Positions 51,618 through 63,890 are shown, counted from the first letter of the stretch. The stretch: DNA of 64,000 bases from Begonia masoniana (GCA_022432975.1 CM039508.1:50557646-50621645); one strand, 5' to 3'. Notes: generated from the sequence alone by a model not told the origin. Numbers and translations: made by a program.

Positions 51618-52636
51618 TGACGTTGTTTTCAGCATTAACTCCAGAACTTTAATGGCGACGACGAACAGCAATTTCAGATGCAACGGATATCTGCTTCAGT
51701 ACGGATGTTTCCCAACGGTAACACTTTTCCATTTGAAGAATGAAACATTCAATTCTGTGAAGCAGAAATCAGACAGAGTATTTAAGCCGAGGTTAGAGCA
51801 CAAAGAAAGAACTTTTGCGAATTTTACTCTTGAGCCCTAATCTGCAAAATTTATCATACTCTGAAAAATTTCATCTACTCCTCTCGAACCTAAACTTGAT
51901 ATTTAACTTTTGAGAGAGTTTAGATTGTATTGATTGTTACAAACTCAAAATCTGTATAAGGCTGTGGATTATCGCCCGTGAAGGATAATCCAGAATTGTA
52001 AAAGGCAGTAGATCGATGCCCGGAAGTTCGATCTTGTATTCTCGTTGAGGAGAAGGTTAAGGATCTTCAAGGGAGAACCTTGAAGCGTGGATGTAGGCAG
52101 GTTTTGGCCGAACCACGTAAAAACTCGTGTGCTTGACGTTGTTTTCAGCATTAACTCCAGAACTTTAATGGCGACGACGAACAGCAATTTCAGATGCAAC
52201 GGATATCTGCTTCAGTACGGATGTTCCCAACGGTAACACTTTTCCATTTGAAGAATGAAACATTCAATTCTGTGAAGCAGAAATCAGACAGAGTATTTAA
52301 GCCGAGGTTAGAGCACAAAGAAAGAACTTTTTGCGAATTTTACTCTTGAGCCCTAATCTGCAAAATTTATCATACTCTGAAAAATTTCATCTACTCCTCT
52401 CGAACCTAAACTTGATATTTAACTTTTGAGAGAGTTTAGATTGTATTGATTGTTACAAACTCAAAATCTGTATAAGGCTGTGGATTATCGCCCGTGAAGG
52501 ATAATCCAGAATTGTAAAAGGCAGTAGATCGATGCCTGGAAGTTCGATCTTGTATTCTCGTTGAGGAGAAGGTTAAGGATCTTCAAGGGAGAACCTTGAA
52601 GCGTGGATGTAGGCAGGTTTTGGCCGAACCACGTAT
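51618..52636. repeat. 516-bp tandem duplication in the nested element
   Basis: Unit 1 spans 51618-52133 and unit 2 starts at 52134 and runs to about 52636. They differ by a few single-base changes and indels. The unit covers much of the LTR-like right half. This explains the unusual length of the solo element. Confidence 0.9.
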
Positions 52637-52754
52637 TTCTCTCTCTGTTATTTTTATTGTTGTGTTGGTTTGCTGTTAGATTAATAATTTTAAAAAGGTC
52701 TAATTCACCCCCCTCTTAGACAATCTCGATCCTACACATAGTGTTATCGATGAT

Positions 52755-54330
52755 ATGATTTCCTTATTTAATACTATGACGCACGTCTTATTTGATACTG
52801 GAGCAACGCATTCATTTATTTCTACATCTTATGTGCGTGCCTTAGACGTAGCCGTAGAGAAACTTGATAATCCCCTTATTTTGAGTACTCCTATGAACAA
52901 TAAATATGAAATGAATCATATTGTTCGTTATGCGACTATTATGATTAATGAACACGAATTACTTGCTGACTTGATAGTTATGCCTATGGATCAATTCGAT
53001 ATGATTTTGGGTATGGATTGGTTAAACTTTTATAAGGTTATAATTGACTGTCATCGGAGAAGTATATCCCTTACTTTGGAGGATGGAAAAGTTTTGATAC
53101 ATCCGTGTAATGCTTGTATATTCCCTATTAATTCTATTTTACGAGCTTGTTTGGGAGGTCGGAGGAGATTGGAGCTATATGGGAGTGATTTTGCTATTAA
53201 CGATAACCATTTTATGGTCGAGCATGATTCTGATTTATCAGTGGTTTGTGATTACCTTGATATTTTTCCTGACGATTTACCTGGGTTACCACCTGATCGT
53301 GAGATTGAGTTCAGTATTGATTTAGTACCCAATACAGCTCCAATTTCAACTGCTCCATACCGCATGGCTCCTGCTGAGTTGAAGGAGTTAAGAACCCAAC
53401 TAGATGATTTGCTGAACAAGGGTTTTATTCGGAATAGTATTTCGCCGTGGGGATCACCCATCTTATTCGCAAAGAAGCAGGATGGTTCGCTTCGGTTGTG
53501 CATTGATTATCGTAAATTAAATCATGTGACAGTCAAAAATAAATACCCTCTACCAAGAATTGACGATCTATTTGACCAGCTCGGAGGATCAAAGTACTTC
53601 TCAAAAATCGATTTGAGGTCTGGCTACCATCAATTAAAGATTCGTGAACAGGATATTCCCAAAACAGCTTTTCGCACCCGATATGGACAATTTGAGTTTC
53701 TGATACTTCCGTTTGGATTGACTAATACACCAGCAGCTTTTATGGATCTGATGAATCGAATTCTTCGGCCTTATCTTGATCAGTTCGTGGTAGTATTCAT
53801 CGACGATGTTTTAATATATTCTAAGTCTCGTGAGGAGCATATTGAACATCTAAGAATTGTCTTGCAGACGTTACGTGAACACCAGCTATTTGCAAAGTGA
53901 GAAAAATGTGATTTTTGGATAGCAGAAGTGAAATTCTTAGGTCATGTAGTCTCTCAGAATGACATCTCAGTAGACCCCGTTAAGGTCGAGGCAGTGTTAT
54001 AATGGAAACCACCTAAGAATGTTACTGAAGTACGGAGTTTCTTGGGTTTGGCTGGGTATTATCGACGGTTCGTCCAAAAAATTTTCTTCTATTACTATGC
54101 CATTAACTCAACTGACCAGGAAGAATATAAAATTTGTTTGGGACGATAATGTCAGATGACCTTTGAAGAGTTTAAGAAGAGGCTGACTACTGCGCCAGTT
54201 TTAGCAGTACCTAATGAAAGTTTACCGTATGCAGTATATACAGATGCTTCTGGAGTGGGATTGGTATGCGTTTTAATGCAGCAAGAAAAAGTAATAGCAT
54301 ATGCATCTCGACAGTTAAGTAATAGAATAT
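52755..54330 (+). pseudogene. Ty3/gypsy pol (protease-RT-partial RNase H), broken and 3' truncated
   Basis: An open frame to 53897 encodes an aspartic protease ([12 protein letters not shown]) and a reverse transcriptase with LCIDYRKLN, the catalytic FIDDVLIYS box and [12 protein letters not shown]. The order protease-RT with this RT type is Ty3/gypsy, probably a chromovirus. The frame is stopped by TGA (53898-53900) and TAA (54000-54002) and by frameshifts near 54080-54150. RNase H is recognisable only at its start (YTDASGVGLV, VIAYASRQLS). Connection domain, integrase and 3' LTR are missing; unrelated sequence follows about 54330. Confidence 0.9.
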
Positions 54331-55659
54331 GATATGTGCAAAACACGATCGAGAACGGACGACTTCAGCTTCATGCGATCGTCTGCACTTGAAATTGGTG
54401 TAAAATTTTCTAAGAAACAAGAGATCTCGGCTTCAAGAGATCGATCGCGCTTTGTTTTAAACGACACGAGAGTTGTTTGTTTTCGTATGATAGTATAAGG
54501 TTTGTTTTGTTACTTTAATGTTTTTTTTTTTTTCTCTTTATTTTGTCTAAACAGGCTATGGATAGATATCTAATCCAAATTAGGCCCAAAAGCCCATAAT
54601 TAAATTTTATTTAGTGAAAAAAATAAAATATAAATAAAAGGAAAATTGAGAGTCACGTCACACAGCATTAGAAGGACGGACGAGCCGCTATCTGCCAAAG
54701 GGGCTGGTCTTGTACTAGTACGACTCCTACGTCTCTATCCACCGACCCCACCAAACTTAATCTGACGGCTCACGATCATTTCCTTTTCCCTCCCAACCAA
54801 CGGCTCCGATCTATTCAGCTCCCTTTTCCTCGTAGAAACCGGTGGTGCTGCGGTTTATAATAATAATTGCCCTCAAAACCTAATTTTTTTTTATCCTGGA
54901 AGTTTACCTTTATGTGAAATGACATAATTACCCTTCCATTATTTGGACATATGGGGGACGTTATTTTTCCCAATTAGAGTTGAAAAACTATACTTTCAAT
55001 TAATTAGAATCAAGCTGTCACATCCATGAGACCATAACAACATAATAATATAACTCTATCAATCACCCAATCAAATTTATTTTTTAAATTAAATTAAAAT
55101 TTCTTATTAAATAAAAAAATGAGGATAATTTGAAGTTGAATTAAAAGAAAAAAGAGGCTGATTTGGTATTATTGGAAAAAGGTTATTTTGGGTAATTTGA
55201 AGCTATGGACCCTATGGTATTATATTCCTACCGATCCCACACCCGGGTCACATCAAACGTAAAAGCCACGCCAATCATTTACTCATGGGCCAAGTGCTAA
55301 CCCCCCCTCTCTATTATTTTAATTTCACTTAAACCCACTTGTTTTTCTTTATTAACTTCGTGTCCAAACTAGTACCCACAATTTCTTAATTTTATTATTT
55401 AGGAATTCATGGGGAAAAAAGGGAAAATTGTTTTTGTTTTTGGCATAATTGAGTTGAAATTACAACCGTAGAAATGAACTCTCCAAATGGGATGGTCAAA
55501 ATTCAAAACAAAAGAAAAGAAAAAAGAGATAAAAATCAAAACTTTTTTTTTTAGCGGTAGAGAAGAAATGGTCTAACACTAGGGAGGAATGAGTAATTTC
55601 CTACTGGAATATGTCGTGATTTCTCGGTTATTTCCCGAGAGTTTCCAACTCTTTTCTAA
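54331..55659. other. Intergenic, no gene seen
   Basis: AT-rich spacer between the truncated retroelement and the S40-type gene. Its first 150 bases contain repeated CGATCG/GAGATC words of unknown origin. The last few hundred are the likely 3' UTR of the S40-type gene. Confidence 0.45.
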
Positions 55660-56163
55660 TTAATCTTGGAACCCTGTTTTTTCAAATATTGCATTACGGA
55701 CCCTACTCAGATCTCTACCTTTCAGAGTCCGCCCCACTCCTTCGTGTACTGAGAAGGAAGCCATTCTCGTCCTCGCCAAAAACTCGTGCGGTGGAACTCG
55801 CACGCCTCCCTCGCCGTCGCCGTCTTCGTCCACGTCATCTTCGTCGTCTTCGAAGCTCTCTCTCCGATTCTCTCTGTATTCGTGCCTCAGGATCTTGGAC
55901 CAGTCTGGAATGTTCACCGGAAGCGAAGCCGGAGTGCCGATCATCCGATCTCCCGAGTCAGCGCGCTTCGGTGTTGGCTTCTTCGAGGGGCGGAGATTGG
56001 TGGCGCTTTTGAGGAACTCCGGCGAGATGGACCGCGCAGAGTTGAAGATTTCGGATTCGTGGAGTTCGTAGGCAGAGTCGGAGGTGTTGGAGCGGTGGTA
56101 GTCTCGGTCGCCGGAGAGGAAGCGGTAGCTCGGCCGGGAGAAGTAGCTTTTACTGTTAGCCAT
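55660..56163 (-). CDS. Senescence regulator S40 family (DUF584)
   Basis: A single exon of 167 codons from the ATG at 56163. It begins [21 protein letters not shown] and contains a Ser/Pro-rich middle part with [10 protein letters not shown], an acidic run ([15 protein letters not shown]) and the family signature [24 protein letters not shown] at the C-terminus. S40 proteins are small nuclear proteins linked to leaf senescence; their biochemical role is unknown. Upstream codons in the same frame are not ATG or belong to the leader. A TATA box lies about 113 bp upstream. Intronless structure is typical of the family. Confidence 0.93.
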   Translation of the reverse strand: MANSKSYFSRPSYRFLSGDRDYHRSNTSDSAYELHESEIFNSARSISPEFLKSATNLRPSKKPTPKRADSGDRMIGTPASLPVNIPDWSKILRHEYRENRRESFEDDEDDVDEDGDGEGGVRVPPHEFLARTRMASFSVHEGVGRTLKGRDLSRVRNAIFEKTGFQD

Positions 56164-56275
56164 CAGATGTAGGTTCGGTCGGAAGAACCCAAGAAAGGAA
56201 GAATCAAACTGAGCTTCTGGAGATTCCGGGTTTGCTCCGATGGCTTTGGTTCTTAAGATGACGAATTGTGGTCTG

Positions 56276-56283
56276 CTTTTATA
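56276..56283 (-). promoter_or_regulatory. TATA box of the S40-family gene
   Basis: TATAAAAG on the minus strand, about 113 bp before the ATG. Distance and sequence fit a plant core promoter. Confidence 0.6.
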
Positions 56284-56339
56284 AACTTTGGGCTGGAAAA
56301 AACTGGATAAGGCTTTCTCTCTCTTCTGCAACGCATTTC

Positions 56340-57166
56340 CTCGAAATTACTAATACACCCTCTGGTTTCCACGAAAACGACAAGCTTAATGTCACTTTCC
56401 ACTACTTTAAATATCGTTTTCAGTAATTAATTGAAATAAAAGTAATTAATAAACCAATTCAATTATTTAAAATTTACTATTCAACCCTATAAATTTATTT
56501 AAAATAAAATAAAATGCATATTAGATTTGAACTTAAAGGGTATAGCTAATAACTCCTCATACAAAAATATGAATATTAGCAACTAAATCTTTGTCGATGT
56601 CGTTTTCAGTAAAGAAAAAATCACGTTCTTGTCGCGTAATTTCTTTTGTTGTATGATTTTCAGATAAATAAATTGTAAAACTTTAATATATCAAACTGCA
56701 AAACAAAATTTCTTGAACAAATTGTTAGTACGATGATCTATTTACTCTTTAATTTTAATTTTAAGGACTAAAACCGACATTACGATATTTTTTACATTTA
56801 TAAAAAATAATTTTAATAAAAATAATTTATTTAGAATTGAGAATTGATGAGAAAAGCAAAACTAGTCAGTAGTATCGGACAAAAGGCGGGAGGGTATTAT
56901 AGGAAGGGAAAGTAAATGCCATAAAACCAGTTCGTACAAAATAGTTTTGACAGGTTTTGTCGCGACGCGGAGAAGGGGTTCACCTGAGCCGGTTCTAGAA
57001 CAATGGACCTGTTTAGACGATCGAGGATTCCGCCACGTGTTCCAAATGACGTACACTCGCCACATGGCAACACTCAAAGAAGGGGAGCATGATTGCACGT
57101 GAAGTTGGCCCCACACTCGGATCTAGCGCCTCTCTTGCCAGCTGGGTCTTGTCCTCTCAGAAGCGG
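56340..57166. other. Intergenic, no gene seen
   Basis: Upstream of the S40-family gene. AT-rich to about 56.85 kb, then GC-richer to 57.17 kb without recognisable coding. Confidence 0.45.
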
Positions 57167-57310
57167 CAGCTCCTAAAATTACCACCTCTCTACCCTCAAA
57201 AAAACAAAAAAAAAAAAACAAAAAAAAAAAAAACAAAAAAAAAAAAACAAAAAAAAAAAAAGAAAAAAAAAAAAAAAAAAACAAAAAAAAAAAAAGAAAA
57301 AAAAAAAAAC

Positions 57311-57341
<31 letters not shown>

Positions 57342-57728
57342 ACAAAAAAAAAAAAAACAAAAAAAAAAAAAGAAAAAAAAAAAAAACAAAAAAAAAAAAA
57401 GAAAAAAAAAAAAAACAAAAAAAAAAAAAGAAAAAAAAAAAAACAAAAAAAAAAAAAGAAAAAAAAAAAAAAAGAAAAAAAAAAAAAAGAAAAAAAAAAA
57501 AAGAAAAAAAAAAAAAAGAAAAAAAAAAAAAAAACAAAAAAAAAAAAAAAAGAAAAAAAAAAAAAGAAAAAAAAAAAAAAAAGAAAAAAAAAAAAAAGAA
57601 AAAAAAAAAAACAAAAAAAAAAAAAGAAAAAAAAAAAAAAAAGAAAAAAAAAAAAACAAAAAAAAAAAAAAACAAAAAAAAAAAAAAGAAAAAAAAACAG
57701 CTCCTAAAATTACCACCTCTCTACCCTC
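57167..57728. repeat. 500-bp A-rich tract flanked by a 31-bp direct repeat
   Basis: 57198-57697 (500 bases) consists of runs of about 10-14 A separated by single C or G. The 31 bases before it (57167-57197, CAGCTCCTAAAATTACC...) recur exactly after it (57698-57728). Lys-rich or Phe-rich frames across it are artefacts. The design parallels the (CT)n block at 47.5 kb. Confidence 0.9.
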
Positions 57729-60571
57729 CCTATACTTCGTTCTTCGAACCCAAAAACACAAATAACCGATCCGGTTTGGATCGACCGGAGGACCAAACCG
57801 TGACAATAATTGGCACATTATTATTATTATAACACTCTACTAATTTATTTATATGAGCTGGTGGCTCTATCTTGATTTTTCCACGGTTGAATTAATATAA
57901 ATAATTAAACTAACAATTTTCTCAATTTTTATTTCTAATTTTACGTTATTTTAATCAAATAAACATGTAACAGTCGTATCTTTATTTACTTTATTAGATT
58001 TAATAATCTATTTTTAAATTGTCACTCAAAATCCCTCCCTATTATTTAAGCAAGAGTCAATGTAGTTGCTACGACCATGAGAACTTGTCTTGTAACTATG
58101 GAGAATTCGAGTTCTAGTTACAGCTTGACCTTATGTTGAGAACAAGGTCGGTAGGGAAGGTGCGATTGAGCGACCGGACGTTCAGTTGGAGATGAGTTGA
58201 CATTGACTCATAAATCCGGATAGTATAATATTAGGATAATTTTAGCACAAATAAACAAAGAGTTAATAACATCTTTGATAATAAGTAATGCATTGTTGGC
58301 ACAAGTTTTTAGCCATTATTGGTTTTAATAGTTGCTATGTGTTGCCATCAAATATCAATAATGGTAACTTTAGATAATGGGTATTCAATTCCATATTATA
58401 TTGTCAAGGTTAGTAGAATAGAATCAAATCCACGTTAAATAAGAAACAACACATTCTTTAGCATTTTAGTTATTTATTACGAGCGTTTCTCGAATAGATA
58501 TACGTTACCATTATTTAGATCGATATTAATAAAAAAAATAAATTAAAGTATAGTTTATTAATCTTATTTATACAAATATTAAGGTAAAGTGTAATTTAGA
58601 TTATATATTTAAGAGTCAGTGAAGATTAATGTTCTAAACAATTATTGGAGCAGAACAACCTATGTCGTAAAAAAAAAAAATTCAAATAGTTCATGGTTTT
58701 TGTCACCTATGACAATTTTAACTCAACATCTTTACCCTGACTAATTTTGTAGAAACCAAGACCGTTACGTATCGCCGTCAGCTTAGCCCGCAGACGCACC
58801 GTCATGTAGCCAATAGATTATATCTTAGAGGTACTGAGTTCGAGTGGAGGGAAGACAAAAATTCCCTTTCCAGATGGGAGAAGATCATGAGTGAGACCCA
58901 ACGGTCGATGGCGGTGCGTCCGCAGGCCGGACTAACGGCAATACGTAACGGGTTGAATCTCTACAAATTTGATATCTTCCACGAACTAAAATTTGCCCTT
59001 AATTTCGAATACATAACTTAAATGGATTGTTGTTTAATCTTCAGAATCTATTGGGATATTGAGTGTGCGATGAACATCGAGTAAGGTAAATGTTGTATGT
59101 TAAAATGACCATTACGAATGAAAAGCATAAAACATTTTACGAATTTTATCAAATTTGAGTTCGTTTTGCTTGTCAGGAATTATGCGTCCAACAACCAATG
59201 TAATATAACAATTTTGGTGATATATAATGAACTTGCATTTTAGATTATACTTTATAAATTTCATTAGTTATTTATACAAATTTTATATTAATATATATAG
59301 TGTATATACGTTGGATAATATATACAGATGAATAACTAAAATAGGTCTATGAATTATATTTAAATTATCGAATCTTCAAATAATTTGTGTGAAGTTAGAT
59401 ATAAAGTTATTTATATTAGATCTAAAATAAATTATTCTTCATATATATAATTATCAACGTATTATAATAATGATTCGTTCATATTCACGATAAATTAAAT
59501 AACGCACGTTATCGTGCAAAAGGGAACTCATAAACCAATGATGCCAACAACCTGATACTATAAAAAAAACATTTAAGATTATAAGTTATCACTAAGTACA
59601 ACGAGTACGTGACACTTTACTCGAAGATTAATGATATCATGGTAATAATGTATGATAAACGATATGATATTGGTCGAATCATGTATCGATAATGGAGTTT
59701 TAAGTATATTTTGAAAACCATCAACATCAATATTATTATAATGAACTTCATTGCCCGATGAGCTAATTATGGACCATGGAGGAGGATTAAAGAGGCATCA
59801 TGTGCAACTTGATAATCCCAAAATGTAGAAGACAATGAAAGTTCTTGGATAGGGTTTCTATCCCACTCCACAGAACAATTATATTAAATGAGCATGGGCT
59901 ACCCATAATTTGATTTAATAAATGACAAAAAAGCATAATTCCATGCATATTATATGGTATATAGGTCATACTTCCCAATCAAAGATAGTGATAACTTAGT
60001 GGAAGATGACAATGGATGGAAAAGCTTGCAAGTTTTAAGTTCCTTATGTGGTAATAGTCGTATGCTTCACGCAACATCGCTATGTCTTTTTGTGTTTTTG
60101 TTGTTTTCGACTTTGAAACCCTAAATGAGCGTGACAAATTATATTGTCCACAGTATGAATCTAAGATTAAGTCCTACGATGTATGACAGATGTGTAAAAG
60201 TCGTTATCGATGATAATTTTATTCGCTGTCCGAGCAATATATATGTTTGCGTGAGTGTGATTTACGGGGTTTCTCCAGTTGGGCTCTAGTTGATTACGCG
60301 GGTTTCAATTTTTTTCAATCGAAGTAGAAAAACGGGCTTTTATATTTAGCTATCCTAAACAACATTATGGGCTTATAATATTTGGGCTGGTTAGAACCAA
60401 CCATTGGGCTTTAGATCCGAGCTCAATATAGAAAGCCCAAGATTGAAATGAACAGGCCCACGATTGACCAGGCCCAAATGGATTTTTTAGTTCACAAGTT
60501 GCTGCGTGATTATAAAATTCTTTCAAACGACACCGTTTTAGTTGATTGACTTTCTTAGTTGAGCTCGTCGC
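57729..60571. other. Intergenic, AT-rich; one MITE-like element
   Basis: No gene is seen. The only recognisable item is the inverted-repeat element at 58743-58970. Around 58070-58200 a segment with TTCGAGTTC could be a tRNA-derived SINE fragment, but I could not fold a tRNA. Confidence 0.4.
58743..58970. mobile_element. MITE/foldback element with TIRs of about 58 bp
   Basis: The left end AATTTTGTAGAAACCAAGAC, continuing CCGTTACGTATCGCCGTCAG, matches the reverse complement of the right end (CGTTACGTATTGCCGTTAG, GCGGACGCACCG) over about 58 bp with several mismatches. The inner 110 bp is unique and has no frame. I found no clear target duplication. The family is unknown to me. Confidence 0.6.
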
Positions 60572-60577
60572 TATAAA
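60572..60577 (+). promoter_or_regulatory. TATA box of the PDI-like gene
   Basis: TATAAA 69 bp before the ATG at 60646, followed by a pyrimidine-rich leader. Position and context fit a core promoter. Confidence 0.5.
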
Positions 60578-60645
60578 CCTCGCAGATCTATCATCTTATC
60601 TCCCTCCAACTTCCTTCCCAATTCAGATCTTAACTCGGTTTCACA

Positions 60646-63600
60646 ATGGTGAGTCGACTCGTTTTGCTTCCTTTTCTCCTTTCTTTACTTCTTTTATCTA
60701 CTTCAGTCATCTCCAAAGATTCTCCCGGTAAGTATCTCGACGACGACGATGAAGATCTTAGCTTTCTGGAAGAATCGAACGGGGAAAATGGCGCTGCACA
60801 TAGCATTCCAGATCTCGAAGATTTCGACGACGGAGGAGTAGGCGAGGATGAGTTTGATAATTACTCGGATTTGGACGATACGGATGGAGATCAAGCGTAT
60901 AATGAGCCCGAAGTGGACGAAAAGGATGTTGTTGTTTTGAAAGATGGGAATTTCAGCGAGTTTGTGGAGAAGCATCGTTTTGTAATGGTGGAGTTTTATG
61001 CGCCGTGGTGTGGTCATTGCCAGGCATTGGCGCCAGAGTACGCAGCGGCTGCAACTGCGTTGAAAGGCGAGGACGTGTTTTTGGCGAAGGTTGACGCGAC
61101 TGAGGAGAGCGAATTAGCTCAGAAGTACGATGTGCAAGGGTTTCCTACTGTTTATTTCTTTGTTGATGGCGATCACAAGCCTTTTCTTGGGCAGCGAACG
61201 AAGTAAGTATTTGTCGGTGATGCTATGATTTCTATTTCCTGGTTTAGATGCTGACAAAATCTGCTGCAGTAGAGGAATGAGGATTATGAGTTCGGTTCTC
61301 ACCTGTTTTGGGGCCTGGGAAGACTTCATATGTCTGCCAAATTGATTCGATTTTTGTTTGGAAGTTTGAGGCTGATCATTTCTTTGTTCTCATGTATCAG
61401 GGAGGGGATAGTCACTTGGATTAAGAAGAAGAAAGGACCTGGTGTATACAACATAACCACTCTGGAAGATGCTGAACGTATATTGACATCTGAAAGTAAG
61501 GTTGTTCTGGGCTACCTTAACTCTTTGGTGGTGAGTTTTCTTCTTGGCTTGCTATCTATTTTTCTATCAATTGGTTTTTGTACCTTTGGATCAGATCAGA
61601 TTATGTTTTCAATTGATACTTATTGTACTATGTAAGAACATAAAACACTGACTCATGATGGACAAGTATATAACATGAAAAAAAGGTACTTTTGAGTGTT
61701 ATAATAAGAATTTTTTACTTTTTTTCTACTTCTCTCATGATGCAATATGATAGGGGCCCGAAAGCAATGAACTTGCTGCTGCTTCAAGGACTTGAAGATG
61801 ATGTCAACTTCTACCAAACGACAGATGCCAATGTGGCAAAGCTTTTTCACATTGACTCTGAAGCTAAACGCCCTGCTTTGATTCTGCTTAAGAAGGATGA
61901 AGAAAAACTGAACTATTTTGGTTAGTTCATCTTTGCTTTAAGTTAAAATTTTAAGCTTCAAAGTAGATTTTCTAAAAGTCAAGTTTTTTTTTTTTTTTTG
62001 ACACAATTTCATTTCTTTTTAGATGGTCAATTTGTAAAGTCTGCAATAGTAGAGTTTGTGTTTGCCAATAAGCTTCCTCTGGTTACAAAATTTTCAAGGG
62101 AAAGCGCCCCTCTTCTTTTTGAAAGTTCAATAAAGAAACAGGTAACATTGTGAATGCTACTTGAATCTGGTTTTCATTTTTGTATCGGAGAATTGATTTT
62201 CTTCTTCTTAGATATCTAACGTTTCTGCACATTTTTTCTCCAGTTAATTCTTTTTGCCATTTCAAATGATTCCGAGAAGGTTCTACCCGAATTTCAACAG
62301 GCTGCTAAACATTTCAAGGGAAAGGTACTATTCATAATTAAGCATCTAATGCTAGTATAATATCTTAAACATCCCTTGCTTGTTGCCAGTTTGAAATGTA
62401 TATGTAAAATGGATTTTTACATAGGTATTCTTCTACTGGAACGCACCATATTCATTATCATCCATTTTGAATTATGCAGCTTGTCTTTGTTTTCGTGCAA
62501 ATGGATGACAAAGATGTTGGAAAGCCTGTCTCGGAATATTTTGGCATCAGTGGGGATGCTCCCAAGGCAAATAGTTTGTTTTTTTTTTTTTTTTTTTATT
62601 GTAGATAATATGGATATTTATCTTCCTGGATTATGCGATGGTATAAATAAGTCAGTGGCATAAGCAATTTATGTTTTATCCAGGTTATTGCATACACCGG
62701 AAACGAAGATGCCAAGAAATTTGTTCTTGCTGAGAACGTGACACTGACTAATATCAAGGTTTAGCAGTCTCTTTTCCTGTCTCTCCTTGGCACACTTGCA
62801 CACTTGCCTTTTATATTTTTATTTTTCTTTTAGAAGGTAGTTAATCTTTTTGTACTTAGAAGAAGGTAATTAGTGTCCACATTAGACATTTACTCATACT
62901 GTATGTTGATCTTGCAAGAGGCAGTTCATCTTCAATTTGCAAACATTTGCTTTCTTTAGGTCTTTGGGGAGAATTTCTTGGAAGACAAGTTAAAACCTTT
63001 TTTTAAGTCAGATCCGATCCCAGAAACTGTAAGATGTTTTGTTTTATTATTCCATCCGAATCATTTTTTCTTTCTCATTTTGGTTTTCAAGTATTTTCCC
63101 CTTGATTGAGGCAGAATGATGAAGACGTGAAAGTCGTGGTGGGAGATAACTTTGATGATATTGTTTTGGATGAGTCGAAGGACGTTCTCCTCGAGGTATC
63201 ATAGTAACGAGAGAAAATCTGCATTTTTTGCCTTAGATGATGCTTATTTAACAAAGTTTCTCATACCAGATTTATGCTCCATGGTGCGGGCATTGCCAAG
63301 CGTTGGAGCCAACATACAACAAGCTTGCCAAACATCTTAGCAGCATTGATTCACTTGTCATAGCCAAGATGGACGGAACAACAAATGAACACCCGAGAGC
63401 AAAGGTGATTCTAAATTGTGATGATCATTATAGAAATGTCGGGTTACGGCATTTCTGGTCAAAAGCATTAAATCCTCAATTCTCGTGTTTAACAATTTAC
63501 ACTGACCATGATATATTTCTTCCAAGTCTCTGATCTTGTAGCTTTATTATAGTGAGAGAATGACGCCGTCTTTTTCATTGTCAGGCCGACGGATTTCCAA

Positions 63601-63890
63601 CTATACTCTTTTTCCCGGCGGGAAACAAAAGTTTCGAGCCGGTAAGTACCATCCACCGATTGTTGGTATACTTATTATTCCGTATAAATATATTTTGTAA
63701 TCTTCATTTGTGTCTACAGATTACGGTCGAAGCTGATCGAACGGTGGTTGCTCTGTACAAATTCCTGAAACAAAATGCATCAATCCCCTTCAGGCTCCAA
63801 AAGCCGACTTCTCCAAAACCCGAGGTGTCTGATGCTAAAGAGGTCCAGGAGAACAGCTCAGTATCAGAAAGTGTGAAGGATGAATTGTGA
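60646..63890 (+). CDS. PDIL1-4: Protein disulfide isomerase-like 1-4/1-3 type, apparent frameshift
   Basis: Twelve exons: 60646-61202, 61401-61530, 61754-61920, 62023-62141, 62244-62324, 62480-62566, 62684-62758, 62960-63028, 63115-63195, 63270-63404, 63585-63641, 63720-63890. The protein has a signal peptide (about 1-23), an acidic N-terminal region, a thioredoxin domain with CGHC at 122-125, two redox-inactive domains, a second domain with WCGHC and a terminal KDEL. PDIs form and isomerise disulfides in the ER lumen. In exon 3 one extra A at about 61790, between codons for the conserved AAASR and LEDD, shifts the frame and meets TGA at 61793-61795, predicting 242 residues. All other exons are intact and join in frame (575 residues without the extra base). 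Intron 6 has a GC donor. A base-call error or recent null allele are both possible. Confidence 0.88.

Larger units (their letters stand above)
50993..52736. mobile_element. Nested LTR-type element (copia-like solo LTR) in the gypsy gag-pro junction
   Basis: The gypsy reading resumes on the far side of this insertion. The insert begins TGTTGACTT and ends CCTACA (TG...CA), with flanks CATGG and CATAG, a 5-bp duplication with one mismatch. An alternative reading uses exact GTGTT repeats one step inward. Its right part (GGCCGAACCACGTA, then CACCCCCCTCTTA) looks like Ty1/copia-type LTR ends. No internal protein is present. It contains a 516-bp tandem duplication and a block of 25-26-bp repeats. 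Confidence 0.6.

Noticed and set aside
55689..56172. Two plus-strand ORFs of 107 and 128 aa
   Set aside because: They are antisense to the S40-family coding exon, whose conserved C-terminal signature settles the strand.
57089..57832. Lys-rich (plus) and Phe-rich (minus) ORFs
   Set aside because: They are translations of the A-rich tract, with no recognisable domain.
58070..58200. tRNA or SINE
   Set aside because: A TTCGAGTTC word is present, but no cloverleaf or A box could be placed.
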